Origin: Leptolyngbya sp. FACHB-60
Lineage (GTDB): Bacteria > Cyanobacteriota > Cyanobacteriia > Phormidesmidales > Phormidesmidaceae
Assembly (NCBI RefSeq): GCF_014695775.1
Contig: NZ_JACJOX010000045.1
Coordinates: 54,275 to 118,274 of the forward strand
Direction: 5' to 3'
DNA length: 64,000 bases
Positions within the stretch are counted from its first letter, which is position 1, and the number at the start of each line of letters is the position of its first letter. The translations under genes were made by a program, and so were the position numbers. Of the stretch, positions 1 through 8,175 are shown one piece after another. A model generated the notes under the pieces. It was given only the letters and a program-made list of their open reading frames with translations, searched no databases and was not told where the DNA came from.

Positions 1-1430
1 TTTTAACCGCCCTCACGGAAACCACGGACAAGGTGAAAGGCTTGGCGCTGGGGGCAGTGGATTTTATTACCAAACCGCTGCAGTACGAAGAGGTGCTGGC
101 TCGGGTGAAAACCCACTTGCGCCTCCAGAGCCTGACTCAACAGGTGCAAGCCCGAAACATGCAGCTAGAGCGCGAAGTGCAGGAGCGCACAGAAGCCGAA
201 GCCGCTCTGCAGCGACAAAATCAGCGATCGCAGCTGTTCGCTGATGTCACCCTCAAGATTCGCCAGTCCTTGCAGATCGATGACATTCTGCAAACGGCGG
301 TCACCGAGGTTAAAACTATTCTCCATGCTGACCGGGTGCTGATCTATCGCCTCTGGCCCGATGGCACCGGCAGCGGGGTGGCCGAGGCGGTGCAGCCCCA
401 TTTTCCCCAGGTGATGGGGGTGGTTTTTCCCCAGGAGGTGTTTCCTACCGAATCTAGAGAACAGTACCGCCAGGGGCGGATCCGCAGCTTGGTAAATGCG
501 GCCTTAGATCAGCAGGTCTCGCCCTGCCTGGTCGAGTTTTTGCAGCAGTTTGAGGTGCAAGCCAAGCTGGTGGTGCCTATTCTTACCCAGGACGACCTGT
601 GGGGTCTGTTGATTGCTCACCAATGTGCTGGCCCCCGGCAGTGGACCGTCTTTGAAACCGAGTTGCTCCAGCAGCTCGCCGACCAAATTGCGATCGCCTT
701 GACCCAAGCCCAGCTTCTAGAACAAGAGACACTCCAGCGGCAGGAGCTCGCTCGCTCCAACGCCGAACTCCAGCAGTTTGCCTACATTGCCTCCCACGAT
801 CTGCAAGAGCCGCTGCGCATGGTCACCAGCTACCTGCAACTCTTAGAGCGCCGCTACAAAGGCCAACTCGACCCCGACGCCGACGACTTTATTCAGTTTG
901 CCGTCGATGGGGCCCTGCGCATGCGCACCCTGATTAACGATCTGCTGACCTATTCGCGCATTGGCACCCGTGGCCATGCCTTTCAACTCACCAGCTGTAA
1001 TGCCGCAGTCGAGCAGGCGATCGCCAATCTCCAGCTCGCGATCGAAGAAAGTGGGGCCGTCGTCACCTACCCAGACTTACCCCAGCTCCAGGCTGACCCC
1101 ACCCAGCTGATCCAGCTGTTTCAAAATCTGATCAGCAATGCGATTAAGTTTCGCGGTGAAGCTCCAGTTCGCGTTGCGATTGCTGTCAGCCAAATGGAAG
1201 ATGCCTGGCTGTTTTCCGTCCAGGATAATGGCATTGGCCTTGACCCCCAGTATGCTGATCAAATCTTTGTCATCTTTCAACGGCTCAACAACCGCACTCA
1301 CTATCCGGGCACAGGCATTGGGCTGGCGGTGTGCAAAAAAATCGTGGAGCGGCACGGCGGTAAAATCTGGGTGGAGGCGGCCTTGGATCAAGGAGCAACC
1401 TTCTACTTCACCATGACCAGGGAGGCATGA
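1..1430 (+). CDS. Hybrid sensor histidine kinase, 5'-truncated (REC tail - GAF - HisKA - HATPase)
   Basis: The reading frame is open from the first base (codons start at base 3), so the true start lies upstream; the GTG at 33 is internal. The first codons give the end of a receiver domain (LTALTETTDKVKG..GAVDFITKP, with the conserved Lys). Counting from that GTG, a coiled linker (about 35-65), a GAF domain (70-225), HisKA with the phospho-acceptor in ASHDLQEPL (His255) and a HATPase_c domain (DNGIGLDP, GTGIGLAV) follow. The GAF has the phytochrome/cyanobacteriochrome style AHQCAGPRQW end and a Cys at about 165, but no His after it. It is probably a cytoplasmic kinase feeding the receiver encoded 1 bp downstream. 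The ligand is unknown. Confidence 0.9.
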   Translation, partial: LTALTETTDKVKGLALGAVDFITKPLQYEEVLARVKTHLRLQSLTQQVQARNMQLEREVQERTEAEAALQRQNQRSQLFADVTLKIRQSLQIDDILQTAVTEVKTILHADRVLIYRLWPDGTGSGVAEAVQPHFPQVMGVVFPQEVFPTESREQYRQGRIRSLVNAALDQQVSPCLVEFLQQFEVQAKLVVPILTQDDLWGLLIAHQCAGPRQWTVFETELLQQLADQIAIALTQAQLLEQETLQRQELARSNAELQQFAYIASHDLQEPLRMVTSYLQLLERRYKGQLDPDADDFIQFAVDGALRMRTLINDLLTYSRIGTRGHAFQLTSCNAAVEQAIANLQLAIEESGAVVTYPDLPQLQADPTQLIQLFQNLISNAIKFRGEAPVRVAIAVSQMEDAWLFSVQDNGIGLDPQYADQIFVIFQRLNNRTHYPGTGIGLAVCKKIVERHGGKIWVEAALDQGATFYFTMTREA

Positions 1431-1431
1431 C

Positions 1432-1884
1432 ATGATGGTGCCGTCCAGAACCGTGGTACATCCCATCGAAATTTTGCTGGTCGAAGACAACCCTGGCGAC
1501 ATTCGGTTGACCCAGGAAGTGCTGAAGGACGGCTTGATTCGCAATCACCTGAGCGTGGTGGATGACGGCGAGAAGGCGATCGCCTTTTTGAACCGCATTG
1601 CTCCCTACCTCCACGCGCCCAATCCCAATTTGGTGCTGCTGGACCTAAACCTACCCCGCCGCAGCGGCTTAGACGTGCTTAAGATGATTAAAACCAGTGC
1701 TGCGCTCAGGCACATTCCGGTGATTATCTTTACCAGCTCTCAGGCCGAGGACGATATCAATCGCGCCTACGACCTCCACGCTAACTGCTACATCACCAAA
1801 CCCCTTGATCTGGAGCAGTTTAGTCGAAGCATCAAATCCATTGAAGACTTCTGGTTGTCTGCCGTTGAACTGCCGTCGGAGTAA
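1432..1884 (+). CDS. Single-domain response regulator, Rcp1-like
   Basis: This 150-residue protein is one receiver domain without an output domain. Acidic pocket residues are in LLVEDNPGD, the phospho-acceptor Asp in LVLLDLNLPRRSG, and the conserved Thr/Lys in IIFTSSQ and YITKPLD. The EDNPGD and LDLNLPR signatures are typical of Rcp1-type regulators paired with bacteriophytochrome-like kinases. The ATG lies 1 bp after the upstream kinase stop, so the two are translationally coupled and probably partners. The next hybrid kinase starts 3 bp downstream, which makes a three-gene phosphorelay operon. Confidence 0.93.
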   Translation: MMVPSRTVVHPIEILLVEDNPGDIRLTQEVLKDGLIRNHLSVVDDGEKAIAFLNRIAPYLHAPNPNLVLLDLNLPRRSGLDVLKMIKTSAALRHIPVIIFTSSQAEDDINRAYDLHANCYITKPLDLEQFSRSIKSIEDFWLSAVELPSE

Positions 1885-1887
1885 CCT

Positions 1888-3855
1888 ATGGTTCCCCAAG
1901 CCCCTATCCACGTTCTGCTGATTGAGGATAACCCTGGCGATCGACGGCTGATGCAGGAGCTGCTGCGGGAGGTGACCTCGGTTACCATCCAACTCGACTA
2001 CGCCGACAGCCTGGGTCAGGGCATGCAGTACCTCAAGCAGACTCCCTTCGACGTCGTGCTGCTCGACCTTTTTTTGCCCGATAGTCAGGGGTTCGCCACC
2101 TTCACCCAGCTGCACCAGCAGGAGCGCAAAACACCGATCGTCGTCACCACCGGCCTAAACGATGAAACCCTGGCGCTCAACGCCGTGCAGGCCGGAGCTC
2201 AAGATTACTTAGTCAAAGGTCAAATTACCGGCGAGCTGCTGGTGCGCTCAATTCGCTATGCCATTGAACGCAAGCGGGCGGAGCAAAAAATCCGCGAGCA
2301 AGCGGCGCTGCTCGATATTGCTACCGACGCTATTCTCGTTCGCGACGGGCAAAACCAGATTTTGTTTTGGAATCGGGGCGCTGAGCGGCTGTATGGGTGG
2401 ACGGCGGCAGAGGCCCTAGGGCAAAAAGCTCCCGAGCTGCTCTATGCTGACGACAATGCAAATGCAGCACAAATGCAGCAGATTCAGCAGCAGTTAATGC
2501 TTGACAATGAATGGCACGGGGAACTCAATCAAATCACTAAAACCGGACAAGCCATCATCGTTGAAAGCCGGTGGACTCTGGTGCGCGACGATGACGGTCA
2601 ACCCCAATTCATTCTGGTGGTGAGCACCGATATTACTAGCAAAAAACAGCTAGAGGCACAGTTTTTTCGCGCCCAGCGCCTAGAGAGTATCGGCACCTTA
2701 GCCAGCGGCATTGCCCACGATCTCAACAACATTTTAACCCCCGTCTTAGCCACCTCTCAGCTCCTACAGATGGAGGCATTTCATCAGGATGAACGCAGCC
2801 TAGAACTGCTCCAGCTTCTAGAGATAAATGCTCGACGCGGCGGCGATATTATCAAGCAGGTGTTGTCCTTTGCTCGGGGGGGGGAAGGCAAAAATACGGT
2901 TTTGCAATCTGGACATTTGATTCGTGAAATTCAACAGATTATTCGCGGCACGTTTCCTAAATCTATTGAGCTGCGGGTAGATGTCTGTAGGGATCTGTGG
3001 ACTGTTGTCGGCAACGCCACCCAGCTCCACCAAGTGCTGATGAATTTATGCGTTAATGCCCGCGATGCCATGCCCCAGGGGGGAACCCTGAAAATTTCGG
3101 CAGAAAACCTGACCCTAGACGAAGCCTATTCCCGCACAAATCTCGATGCTAGAGCCGGAGCCTATATTGCAATTGCCGTTGCCGATAGCGGTTGCGGCAT
3201 TGCGCCTGAGCTTCTCGATCGCATTTTTGAACCGTTCTTCACGTCTAAAGAGATTGGCAAAGGCACCGGGTTGGGGCTGTCAACCGTGCTAGGGATTGTG
3301 AAAAGTCATCACGGCTTTATTACCGTCTCCAGCATGCCCGACCAAGGCACTGAGTTCAAAATTTTCCTGCCTGCGGTCATGGCTGCTGCCCCCCCAGCGC
3401 GGAGTCCTGACAAAGTCTGGATTGGCAACCAAGAGCTGATTTTGGTCGTTGATGATGAAGCTTCTATCCGGGAGGTGACTAAAGCCACTTTAGAGGCTTA
3501 TAACTATCGCGTCATAACCGCCTGTGATGGTCTTGATGCGATCGCCCTCTACGTTCAACATCAACACGACATTCGTCTGGTGATTATGGATTTAATGATG
3601 CCCGCTTTAGATGGAGCTACCACCTTTCGAATCCTGCACAAACTCAATCCCCAGGTGCATGTGATTGCTGTCAGTGGGCTGCCGTATCCAAATGCTGAGC
3701 CGGCCTCCGTTACTGTCGAAATTCAAAGCTTTCTACCCAAGCCTTACACCGTTGACGAATTACTTCAAGTCGTAGATGAAGCGCTGAAGCCTAAGGAATA
3801 TCGGCAAACAGGTTTTTCCCGCCAGATCGGCATCGGCCGCTGTGAAAGCGAGTGA
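1888..3855 (+). CDS. Hybrid histidine kinase REC-PAS-HisKA-HATPase-REC
   Basis: This 655-residue cytoplasmic protein has an N-terminal receiver (Asp60 in VVLLDLFLPDSQG), a PAS domain (about 135-250), HisKA with His277 in ASGIAHDLNNILTPV, HATPase_c (DSGCGIAPE, GKGTGLGLSTV) and a C-terminal receiver (LVVDDEAS, VIMDLMMPALDG). The IAHDLNN H-box belongs to the NtrB-like subclass. The N-terminal receiver starts with the same EDNPGD signature as the preceding regulator, so it may take phosphate from the first kinase. The gene is third in the 1-3855 operon. No transmembrane segment is visible. Confidence 0.92.
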   Translation: MVPQAPIHVLLIEDNPGDRRLMQELLREVTSVTIQLDYADSLGQGMQYLKQTPFDVVLLDLFLPDSQGFATFTQLHQQERKTPIVVTTGLNDETLALNAVQAGAQDYLVKGQITGELLVRSIRYAIERKRAEQKIREQAALLDIATDAILVRDGQNQILFWNRGAERLYGWTAAEALGQKAPELLYADDNANAAQMQQIQQQLMLDNEWHGELNQITKTGQAIIVESRWTLVRDDDGQPQFILVVSTDITSKKQLEAQFFRAQRLESIGTLASGIAHDLNNILTPVLATSQLLQMEAFHQDERSLELLQLLEINARRGGDIIKQVLSFARGGEGKNTVLQSGHLIREIQQIIRGTFPKSIELRVDVCRDLWTVVGNATQLHQVLMNLCVNARDAMPQGGTLKISAENLTLDEAYSRTNLDARAGAYIAIAVADSGCGIAPELLDRIFEPFFTSKEIGKGTGLGLSTVLGIVKSHHGFITVSSMPDQGTEFKIFLPAVMAAAPPARSPDKVWIGNQELILVVDDEASIREVTKATLEAYNYRVITACDGLDAIALYVQHQHDIRLVIMDLMMPALDGATTFRILHKLNPQVHVIAVSGLPYPNAEPASVTVEIQSFLPKPYTVDELLQVVDEALKPKEYRQTGFSRQIGIGRCESE

Positions 3856-3950
3856 GCTGGGAAGGTGGGCGAGGCAGAGAGAGTCGAGGCAAGGCCAACC
3901 AAAACCTGCCGCCCTCCCCGGATCCTTTCCCTCCCTCACCACCTATTTCC

Positions 3951-4634
3951 CTACCCCGGCACCGTCAACGCGTGCCCATTGTCCGAGGGCTGAAGGCTGA
4001 GGATATAGGGCACCGCTGCCTTAACCCAGGTGGTGATGGGGGTATAAGAAGCGGCATCGTCGCCATAGCAGGTTTCGAGCATGGCGGTGTGAATGATGCC
4101 GGGGTTGAGGGCCACTGCCGCCATACCCGCAGGTAGCTCCTGCGAGAAGGCCTGGGTAAGCCCTTCCACCCCCCACTTAGTGGCACAGTAGGGAGCGAAT
4201 TCTGGCGAAGTCGATCGCCCCCAGCCAGAGCTGAAGTTGACAAAAATGCCCGATCGCTGCTCGACCATGGGTGGCGCAAAGTGGCGAATTACGTTGACGG
4301 TGCCGTTGAGGTTGACCGCAATCACCGCCTCAAACTCTGCGGCGGGCACAGCCCACAATGGGGCTGGATGGTTGACTAGGCCCGCATTGTTGATTACCAA
4401 ATCGGGCAGGCCATTGGCGGCGATCGCGCCCTTAGCCCAAGCTGCCACCGCTGCATCATCGCGAATGTCGACCGCCGTGAACTGATGGGGGGCAGGGTAC
4501 TGCGTCGCCAGCTCAGCGATGGCCTCGGCCCGGCGAGCACAGCCTGATACCCGATGGCCTGCCGCAACAAAGCCATCGACCATAGCTCGACCCAGCCCCT
4601 GGCTTACTCCAGTGATGACGATGTGTTTGCCCAT
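3951..4634 (-). CDS. Short-chain dehydrogenase/reductase (SDR) family oxidoreductase
   Basis: This 227-residue classical SDR has the cofactor motif TGVSQGLGRAM near the N terminus, an Asp/Arg region after beta-2 (CARRAEA, suggesting NADP preference), NNAG (LVINNAGLV), a catalytic Ser in NFSSGWG and YCATK as the YxxxK pair. The substrate cannot be read from the sequence. It is convergent with the phosphorelay operon, and the 95-bp gap between them is C/T-rich with no clear hairpin. The next gene upstream is divergent. Confidence 0.88.
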   Translation of the reverse strand: MGKHIVITGVSQGLGRAMVDGFVAAGHRVSGCARRAEAIAELATQYPAPHQFTAVDIRDDAAVAAWAKGAIAANGLPDLVINNAGLVNHPAPLWAVPAAEFEAVIAVNLNGTVNVIRHFAPPMVEQRSGIFVNFSSGWGRSTSPEFAPYCATKWGVEGLTQAFSQELPAGMAAVALNPGIIHTAMLETCYGDDAASYTPITTWVKAAVPYILSLQPSDNGHALTVPG

Positions 4635-4770
4635 GGTGTATGTGCGCTAAAGGATAGTGCGATCGGAGGACTCCGCCCCAGACTATGGCTGAGCATGCCC
4701 TAATCTGGCCGTGGATGCAAGGGGCGGGCGGCTGACCCTGTGTCAGGCCCTATGTCAGGATGGAGTGAAC

Positions 4771-5370
4771 ATGGGGCACAGACAAGCCTTGGAATGTGGC
4801 ACAGGGAAATTCGCAATGGGCAACTGGAGATTGAGACTACGGCAAATACCGGTGGTGGTGGTGCTCTGCCTGCTGCTGCTAGGGCTGTGGGGCGTGAGTC
4901 AGCCCGATCCCAGCGCTGTGGTGTGCGATCGCGCCGCCCCCGGCCAAGCCTACTGCCGGGCCACGCTACCGCCCCCCTGGGCCTGGCTGCCAAGCCAGAG
5001 CTTTTTGCTCGACGATGTGGCTATGACCTCGGAGCTGTGCGACAACAATCCCCACGGCGGCGTGCGCTTTTGCCACCGGCTAACACTGCTAGGAGCAGAG
5101 CACCAGATCACGCTACCAGAGGTGCGCACGCCGCTGTCGGCGGCGGCCCTAAGGGAGCAACTGCGCCAGTTTGTCGCCGGCGAGGGCAGCCCCCACCTGA
5201 GCTGGTCTAGCCCTGGCAGCGGTGTGCCCTGGCGCACCCTGGTGATTGCACTACTGCTGGTAGCGGCTAACTGGGCGCTGTGGGATGTGCGCTGGCCGCC
5301 TGCGGCCCCCTCTCCCTTAGCCCTCGATGGTGCTGTGCCCGCCCGCCGTGCAATTGATGCAAAAGATTAA
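4771..5370 (+). CDS. Hypothetical protein with two predicted membrane segments
   Basis: I do not recognise this protein. From the ATG at 4771 it is 199 residues; an ATG at 4816 is also possible and puts the first hydrophobic segment (VVVVLCLLLLGLWGV) nearest the N terminus. A luminal or periplasmic loop of about 130 residues follows with several Cys (VVCDRAA, AYCRAT, SELCDNN, FCHRL). A second hydrophobic segment near the C terminus (WRTLVIALLLVAANWALW) ends in a short tail. The paired Cys suggest disulfides in an oxidising compartment. The layout resembles small cyanobacterial membrane proteins of unknown role. There is no operon partner. Confidence 0.6.
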   Translation: MGHRQALECGTGKFAMGNWRLRLRQIPVVVVLCLLLLGLWGVSQPDPSAVVCDRAAPGQAYCRATLPPPWAWLPSQSFLLDDVAMTSELCDNNPHGGVRFCHRLTLLGAEHQITLPEVRTPLSAAALREQLRQFVAGEGSPHLSWSSPGSGVPWRTLVIALLLVAANWALWDVRWPPAAPSPLALDGAVPARRAIDAKD

Positions 5371-6016
5371 TATCGCTCAAAGGGCCGAATCATCAGCTAG
5401 AACAGTACCTAGGGCTATTGTCAATAGATATGCCGCCAAAACGTTACAAAGCAAAATATTTTGTGGGGCTTTTCCCCAGGTTTTCCCCAGGCTCAACCGA
5501 ATTTTCCCCAGGTTTTCCCCAGGGTTCTACGCCGGAGCGCAGTCTTGGGCGGGCTTGGGGAAAACGGTATCTTTGCCAGCGGCGATCGCCTAGTCTGGTG
5601 CCTGCCCACCTATCGCTACCTGGGGATCGCCAGAACTCCTACTCTGTCGTGGGTGCCCTAGGGCATTAACTCAAATAGGCTCATAAAGCAAGATTGACAG
5701 TATCCGAGGAGTTCGGCAAAATGATGCGACTGGCAGAGCCGAGTACCGCGCTCCCCGGCCTGAGAAGCCCATCTCCGGGTTCTTCCAGGTTGACCCATAG
5801 CACTCCGGTTTTGCCCTGGGCAAGTTGGCCCAGGTTAGTTTCTATGTTCTTTTACCAGACAGAAGGTTGCATTGGCAGGCGTTGAGTTTCTCATGCCTGA
5901 TTACTATGGGTGGCTTTATGGCTGCCTATCCCCACGGCTGGCTTCAACGCCGGTTTGCTGGGTTGCGTCCCGTCGCGATCGCTACAGTTCATCTCCCCTT
6001 ACAAAGGCAGCGCCCT
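5371..6016. other. 650-bp intergenic region with repeat array and possible coding remnant
   Basis: No intact gene is seen. The left part holds four copies of an 11-mer (5470-5523) and an inverted near-copy (listed separately). On the minus strand 5681-5851 there is an open 56-codon frame without a clear start, whose product has protein-like composition (LWVNLEEPGDGLL, SASRIILPNSSD). It may be a remnant of a decayed gene. The last 100 bp should hold the promoter of the DUF2811 gene. Confidence 0.5.
5470..5523. repeat. Four copies of TTTTCCCCAGG in two tandem pairs
   Basis: Perfect 11-mers lie at 5470-5480, 5481-5491, 5502-5512 and 5513-5523. They form two head-to-tail pairs separated by 10 bp, giving a 32-bp pair period. 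An inverted copy with one mismatch (CTTGGGGAAAA) lies at 5554-5564. The 11-bp unit is close to one helical turn, so all copies face the same side of the DNA. A protein-binding iteron array or a slippage product are both possible. Confidence 0.8.
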
Positions 6017-6232
6017 ATGACCCTTAAAATGAGCACTCCCAAGGTTAGCCTAATGGCCGAAGTGCCCGAAGACCTCTACAACGCGCTTCAGGTGTACCTA
6101 GACGGCAACCCCGCCTGGAATCAGCACCGCGTCTTCTGCGCAGCCCTATCACTGTTTTTGATGCAAAATAGTGAATGCGCTCGCGACGTCAACCGCATCT
6201 ACCTCGATGCTCTGTTTGACTACACTACCTAG
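6017..6232 (+). CDS. DUF2811 family small protein
   Basis: The frame is open further upstream, but the ATG at 6017 gives a 71-residue product that matches the compact cyanobacterial DUF2811 family. The conserved pattern is VSLMAEVPEDLYNALQVYL, then an aromatic/Arg block (WNQHRVF) and AALSLFLMQN. The arrangement suggests a short helical domain, perhaps a ribbon-helix-helix-like fold. The function is unknown. It stands alone between a repeat-bearing gap and the convergent ParA operon. Confidence 0.75.
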   Translation: MTLKMSTPKVSLMAEVPEDLYNALQVYLDGNPAWNQHRVFCAALSLFLMQNSECARDVNRIYLDALFDYTT

Positions 6233-6336
6233 CGACACGTCAGGCCCGCCGCCCACCGCCTAGACTGCAATTGCCTGCGCTCTGGGTTTGAGGTGCAACC
6301 CTAAACGTCATCCCTCAAACCCGAAGTCTTCTGCCC

Positions 6337-7137
6337 CTAATCAACCCAGCCAATATCGGCATCTGTCAGCATTGGGTTGGGCTGCCCTTTTTGAATGCTG
6401 TACTCCGGCACCCCGCGATGGTAAGTGGGCCTATCCTTAGTTTCCATGGGGCGGCGGGGCGTAATGTCTACCCCAGAGGTGCGACGAGCCGCAGGAGCAG
6501 GAGCAGCGGCGGGGGCCGGAGTCTCGGCCAGCTTCAGAATAGTTTTCTTGGCCTCCTCCAGCTCGGCCTGGGTCTTGGTCAACGCCTCGGCCTTGGTTTT
6601 GGTGGCTGCCTCCGCCTGAGCGAGGCTGTCCTTGAGCTCAAACAGCCTTCCCTGCTGGGTCTCAAGATCTTTTTGCAGCCCAGCAACGGTTTTCTCCAGC
6701 TGGGCTTTATCTTTCTCGGCGGTGGCCAGGTCTTTTTCTAAGGCGCTTACTCGCTGGGATAGGTCAGCATCGGCAGTGGACGGAGCCTCGGCTTCGGCCG
6801 GGGGCTTAGCCGCAGCAACCTCTGTTTTAGCTTTGGAGGCAGGCGTCGCTTTGCCCTCGGACTTAGTTGCAGCAACCTCTGCTTTGGCTGGGGGCTTAGC
6901 CGCAGCAACCTCTGCTTTAGCCTTGGAGGCAGGCGTCGCTTTGCCCTCGGACTTAGTCGCTTGGCGGCTGGCAACGGAGCGGCGGGAAGACCCAGAGCGG
7001 GAAGCTCTGCGGCTCGGCGTAGCCTTGGGAGCCGGAGGTGCTTCGTCAGCTTCAGCTTGAGGGGCGATCGCAGGGTCTGGGGCGTCAGCCTTATTCACTT
7101 CTTCTTTAAGTAGATCGGAGAGGCTTTTTTTCGTCAT
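6337..7137 (-). CDS. ParA-linked low-complexity/coiled-coil protein (possible positioning adaptor)
   Basis: This 266-residue protein has no recognised family. It has a short N-terminal helix (MTKKSLSDLLKEE), a long disordered Ala/Pro/Lys/Glu-rich region with a basic cluster (about 42-59) and two near-identical 23-residue units of 30-residue period (62-84 and 92-114, core KSEGKATPASKAK). A predicted coiled coil (about 124-204) and a conserved-looking C-terminal tail follow, with Trp264 three residues from the end (DADIGWVD). Its ATG overlaps the stop of the upstream ParA gene (ATGA), so the two are translationally coupled. This is the architecture of ParA cargo adaptors such as McdB, but identity with McdB is not shown. 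Confidence 0.7.
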   Translation of the reverse strand: MTKKSLSDLLKEEVNKADAPDPAIAPQAEADEAPPAPKATPSRRASRSGSSRRSVASRQATKSEGKATPASKAKAEVAAAKPPAKAEVAATKSEGKATPASKAKTEVAAAKPPAEAEAPSTADADLSQRVSALEKDLATAEKDKAQLEKTVAGLQKDLETQQGRLFELKDSLAQAEAATKTKAEALTKTQAELEEAKKTILKLAETPAPAAAPAPAARRTSGVDITPRRPMETKDRPTYHRGVPEYSIQKGQPNPMLTDADIGWVD

Positions 7138-7775
7138 GGCTGGGTCCAGTCTCGCTGTAGTTCTTCGGCAACTCGGCAGTAGTCAGAACGGGCCTCCTGG
7201 CTGTTTTTGCCGCGCCACTTGAGCACCGGGAGCCCCTCTAATGCGGCCCGCTCGTGAGCTTTGTAGGCACGAATAAACGCATTACAGGCGGGAATTTTTA
7301 GCTCCAACAGGGTGTTCTGGGCTTCAATGGCTTCGCCGACACTGCGGGAATCCACCTTCGTCAACAATACTCGATGGGATACCCCGCTGGGCGATACCGC
7401 TTCACTCACTGTAGTAATCAGCACGGCTAGATCCATCGGTGCCGGGGGCGTGGGCAGCAGCAAATAATCCGCCGCTGGGATCACGGCATCTAGGGTAGCA
7501 GACCCTAGTGCTGGCGGAGTATCAACCACGATGAGGTCATGGGTATGCTCCTGCCTGAGCCGTTTCAGCCGAGCTGGGTTAGTTTCTGCCTTCACTTCAA
7601 AACCCAGATCAACCGGGCTGCGCCCCGTCCACCACAGGGCCGACCCCTGAGGGTCAGCGTCGACTAGCAGCACCGATCGCGTCTCCGCAAACACCGCTGC
7701 CAAATTGACAGCGGTCGTGGTTTTGCCCACCCCTCCCTTGCCGTTAAACACCGCCAACACAATCGGGCTAGCCAA
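7134..7775 (-). CDS. ParA/MinD-family ATPase (orphan)
   Basis: This 213-residue ParA-type ATPase has a deviant Walker A KGGVGKTT with both the signature Lys13 and Lys18, a switch I-like DADPQGSALWW (Asp40) and Walker B-like LIVVDTPPALGS. It belongs to the small single-domain ParA group (about 200-215 residues) without an N-terminal HTH. The start is TTG at 7775, chosen because AAGGAGG lies 8 bases upstream and no ATG precedes the P-loop. No parB or parS is seen. The overlapping downstream gene is its probable partner, which suggests intracellular positioning of a cargo rather than plasmid partition. Confidence 0.88.
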   Translation of the reverse strand: MASPIVLAVFNGKGGVGKTTTAVNLAAVFAETRSVLLVDADPQGSALWWTGRSPVDLGFEVKAETNPARLKRLRQEHTHDLIVVDTPPALGSATLDAVIPAADYLLLPTPPAPMDLAVLITTVSEAVSPSGVSHRVLLTKVDSRSVGEAIEAQNTLLELKIPACNAFIRAYKAHERAALEGLPVLKWRGKNSQEARSDYCRVAEELQRDWTQP

Positions 7776-8175
7776 TCAGAGTTCCTCCTTAGGAAATGCG
7801 GCCAAAGCTTCTAGCAAGCTGTCTACCAAGATTTTCGAGGACAGATCAGCAAAGCAAACGCCGCCATGCTCGTTTTGCAAAGCCACGCCAACGCTCCAAC
7901 CTACGGAATAGTACTGCAAGCTTGCACCAACAGCATGTCCAGATTGGCCCTATTCCCTAAAACCCTCCTCTCGTACTCCTACCTAATCCCCTAACCCCTT
8001 GATAAAATACAGCCATCCTGGCTGAGATCGACCTTAGGGTGACAGCTCCAGGGGCGTAACTGGCTGTAGCTACGACCCTGGGGTTCACTGATGCGATCGC
8101 TTTTCGAGACCCAAAAAATCACCCTGTCGAGAGGCTCCCAAGCGTTTATTGCTCCTACCGTTTACCAAATTTCCC
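7776..8175. other. 400-bp divergent intergenic region
   Basis: The region lies between the ParA operon (leftward) and the DUF1003 gene (rightward). It contains the Shine-Dalgarno of parA next to 7785 and a HIP1 site (8093-8100). I see no tRNA, hairpin or coding frame that I can support. Confidence 0.5.

Noticed and set aside
1077..1544. Long open frame on the minus strand opposite the kinase and receiver genes
   Set aside because: It lies fully antisense to well-conserved domains, and its product has no sensible composition.
5565..5577. ACGGTATCTTTGC shared with about 42029-42041
   Set aside because: A 13-bp match at unrelated intergenic sites, no continuing similarity on either side.
6337..7775. 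Naming the ParA pair mcdA/mcdB
   Set aside because: No carboxysome gene nearby, and similarity is limited to general layout and the C-terminal Trp.
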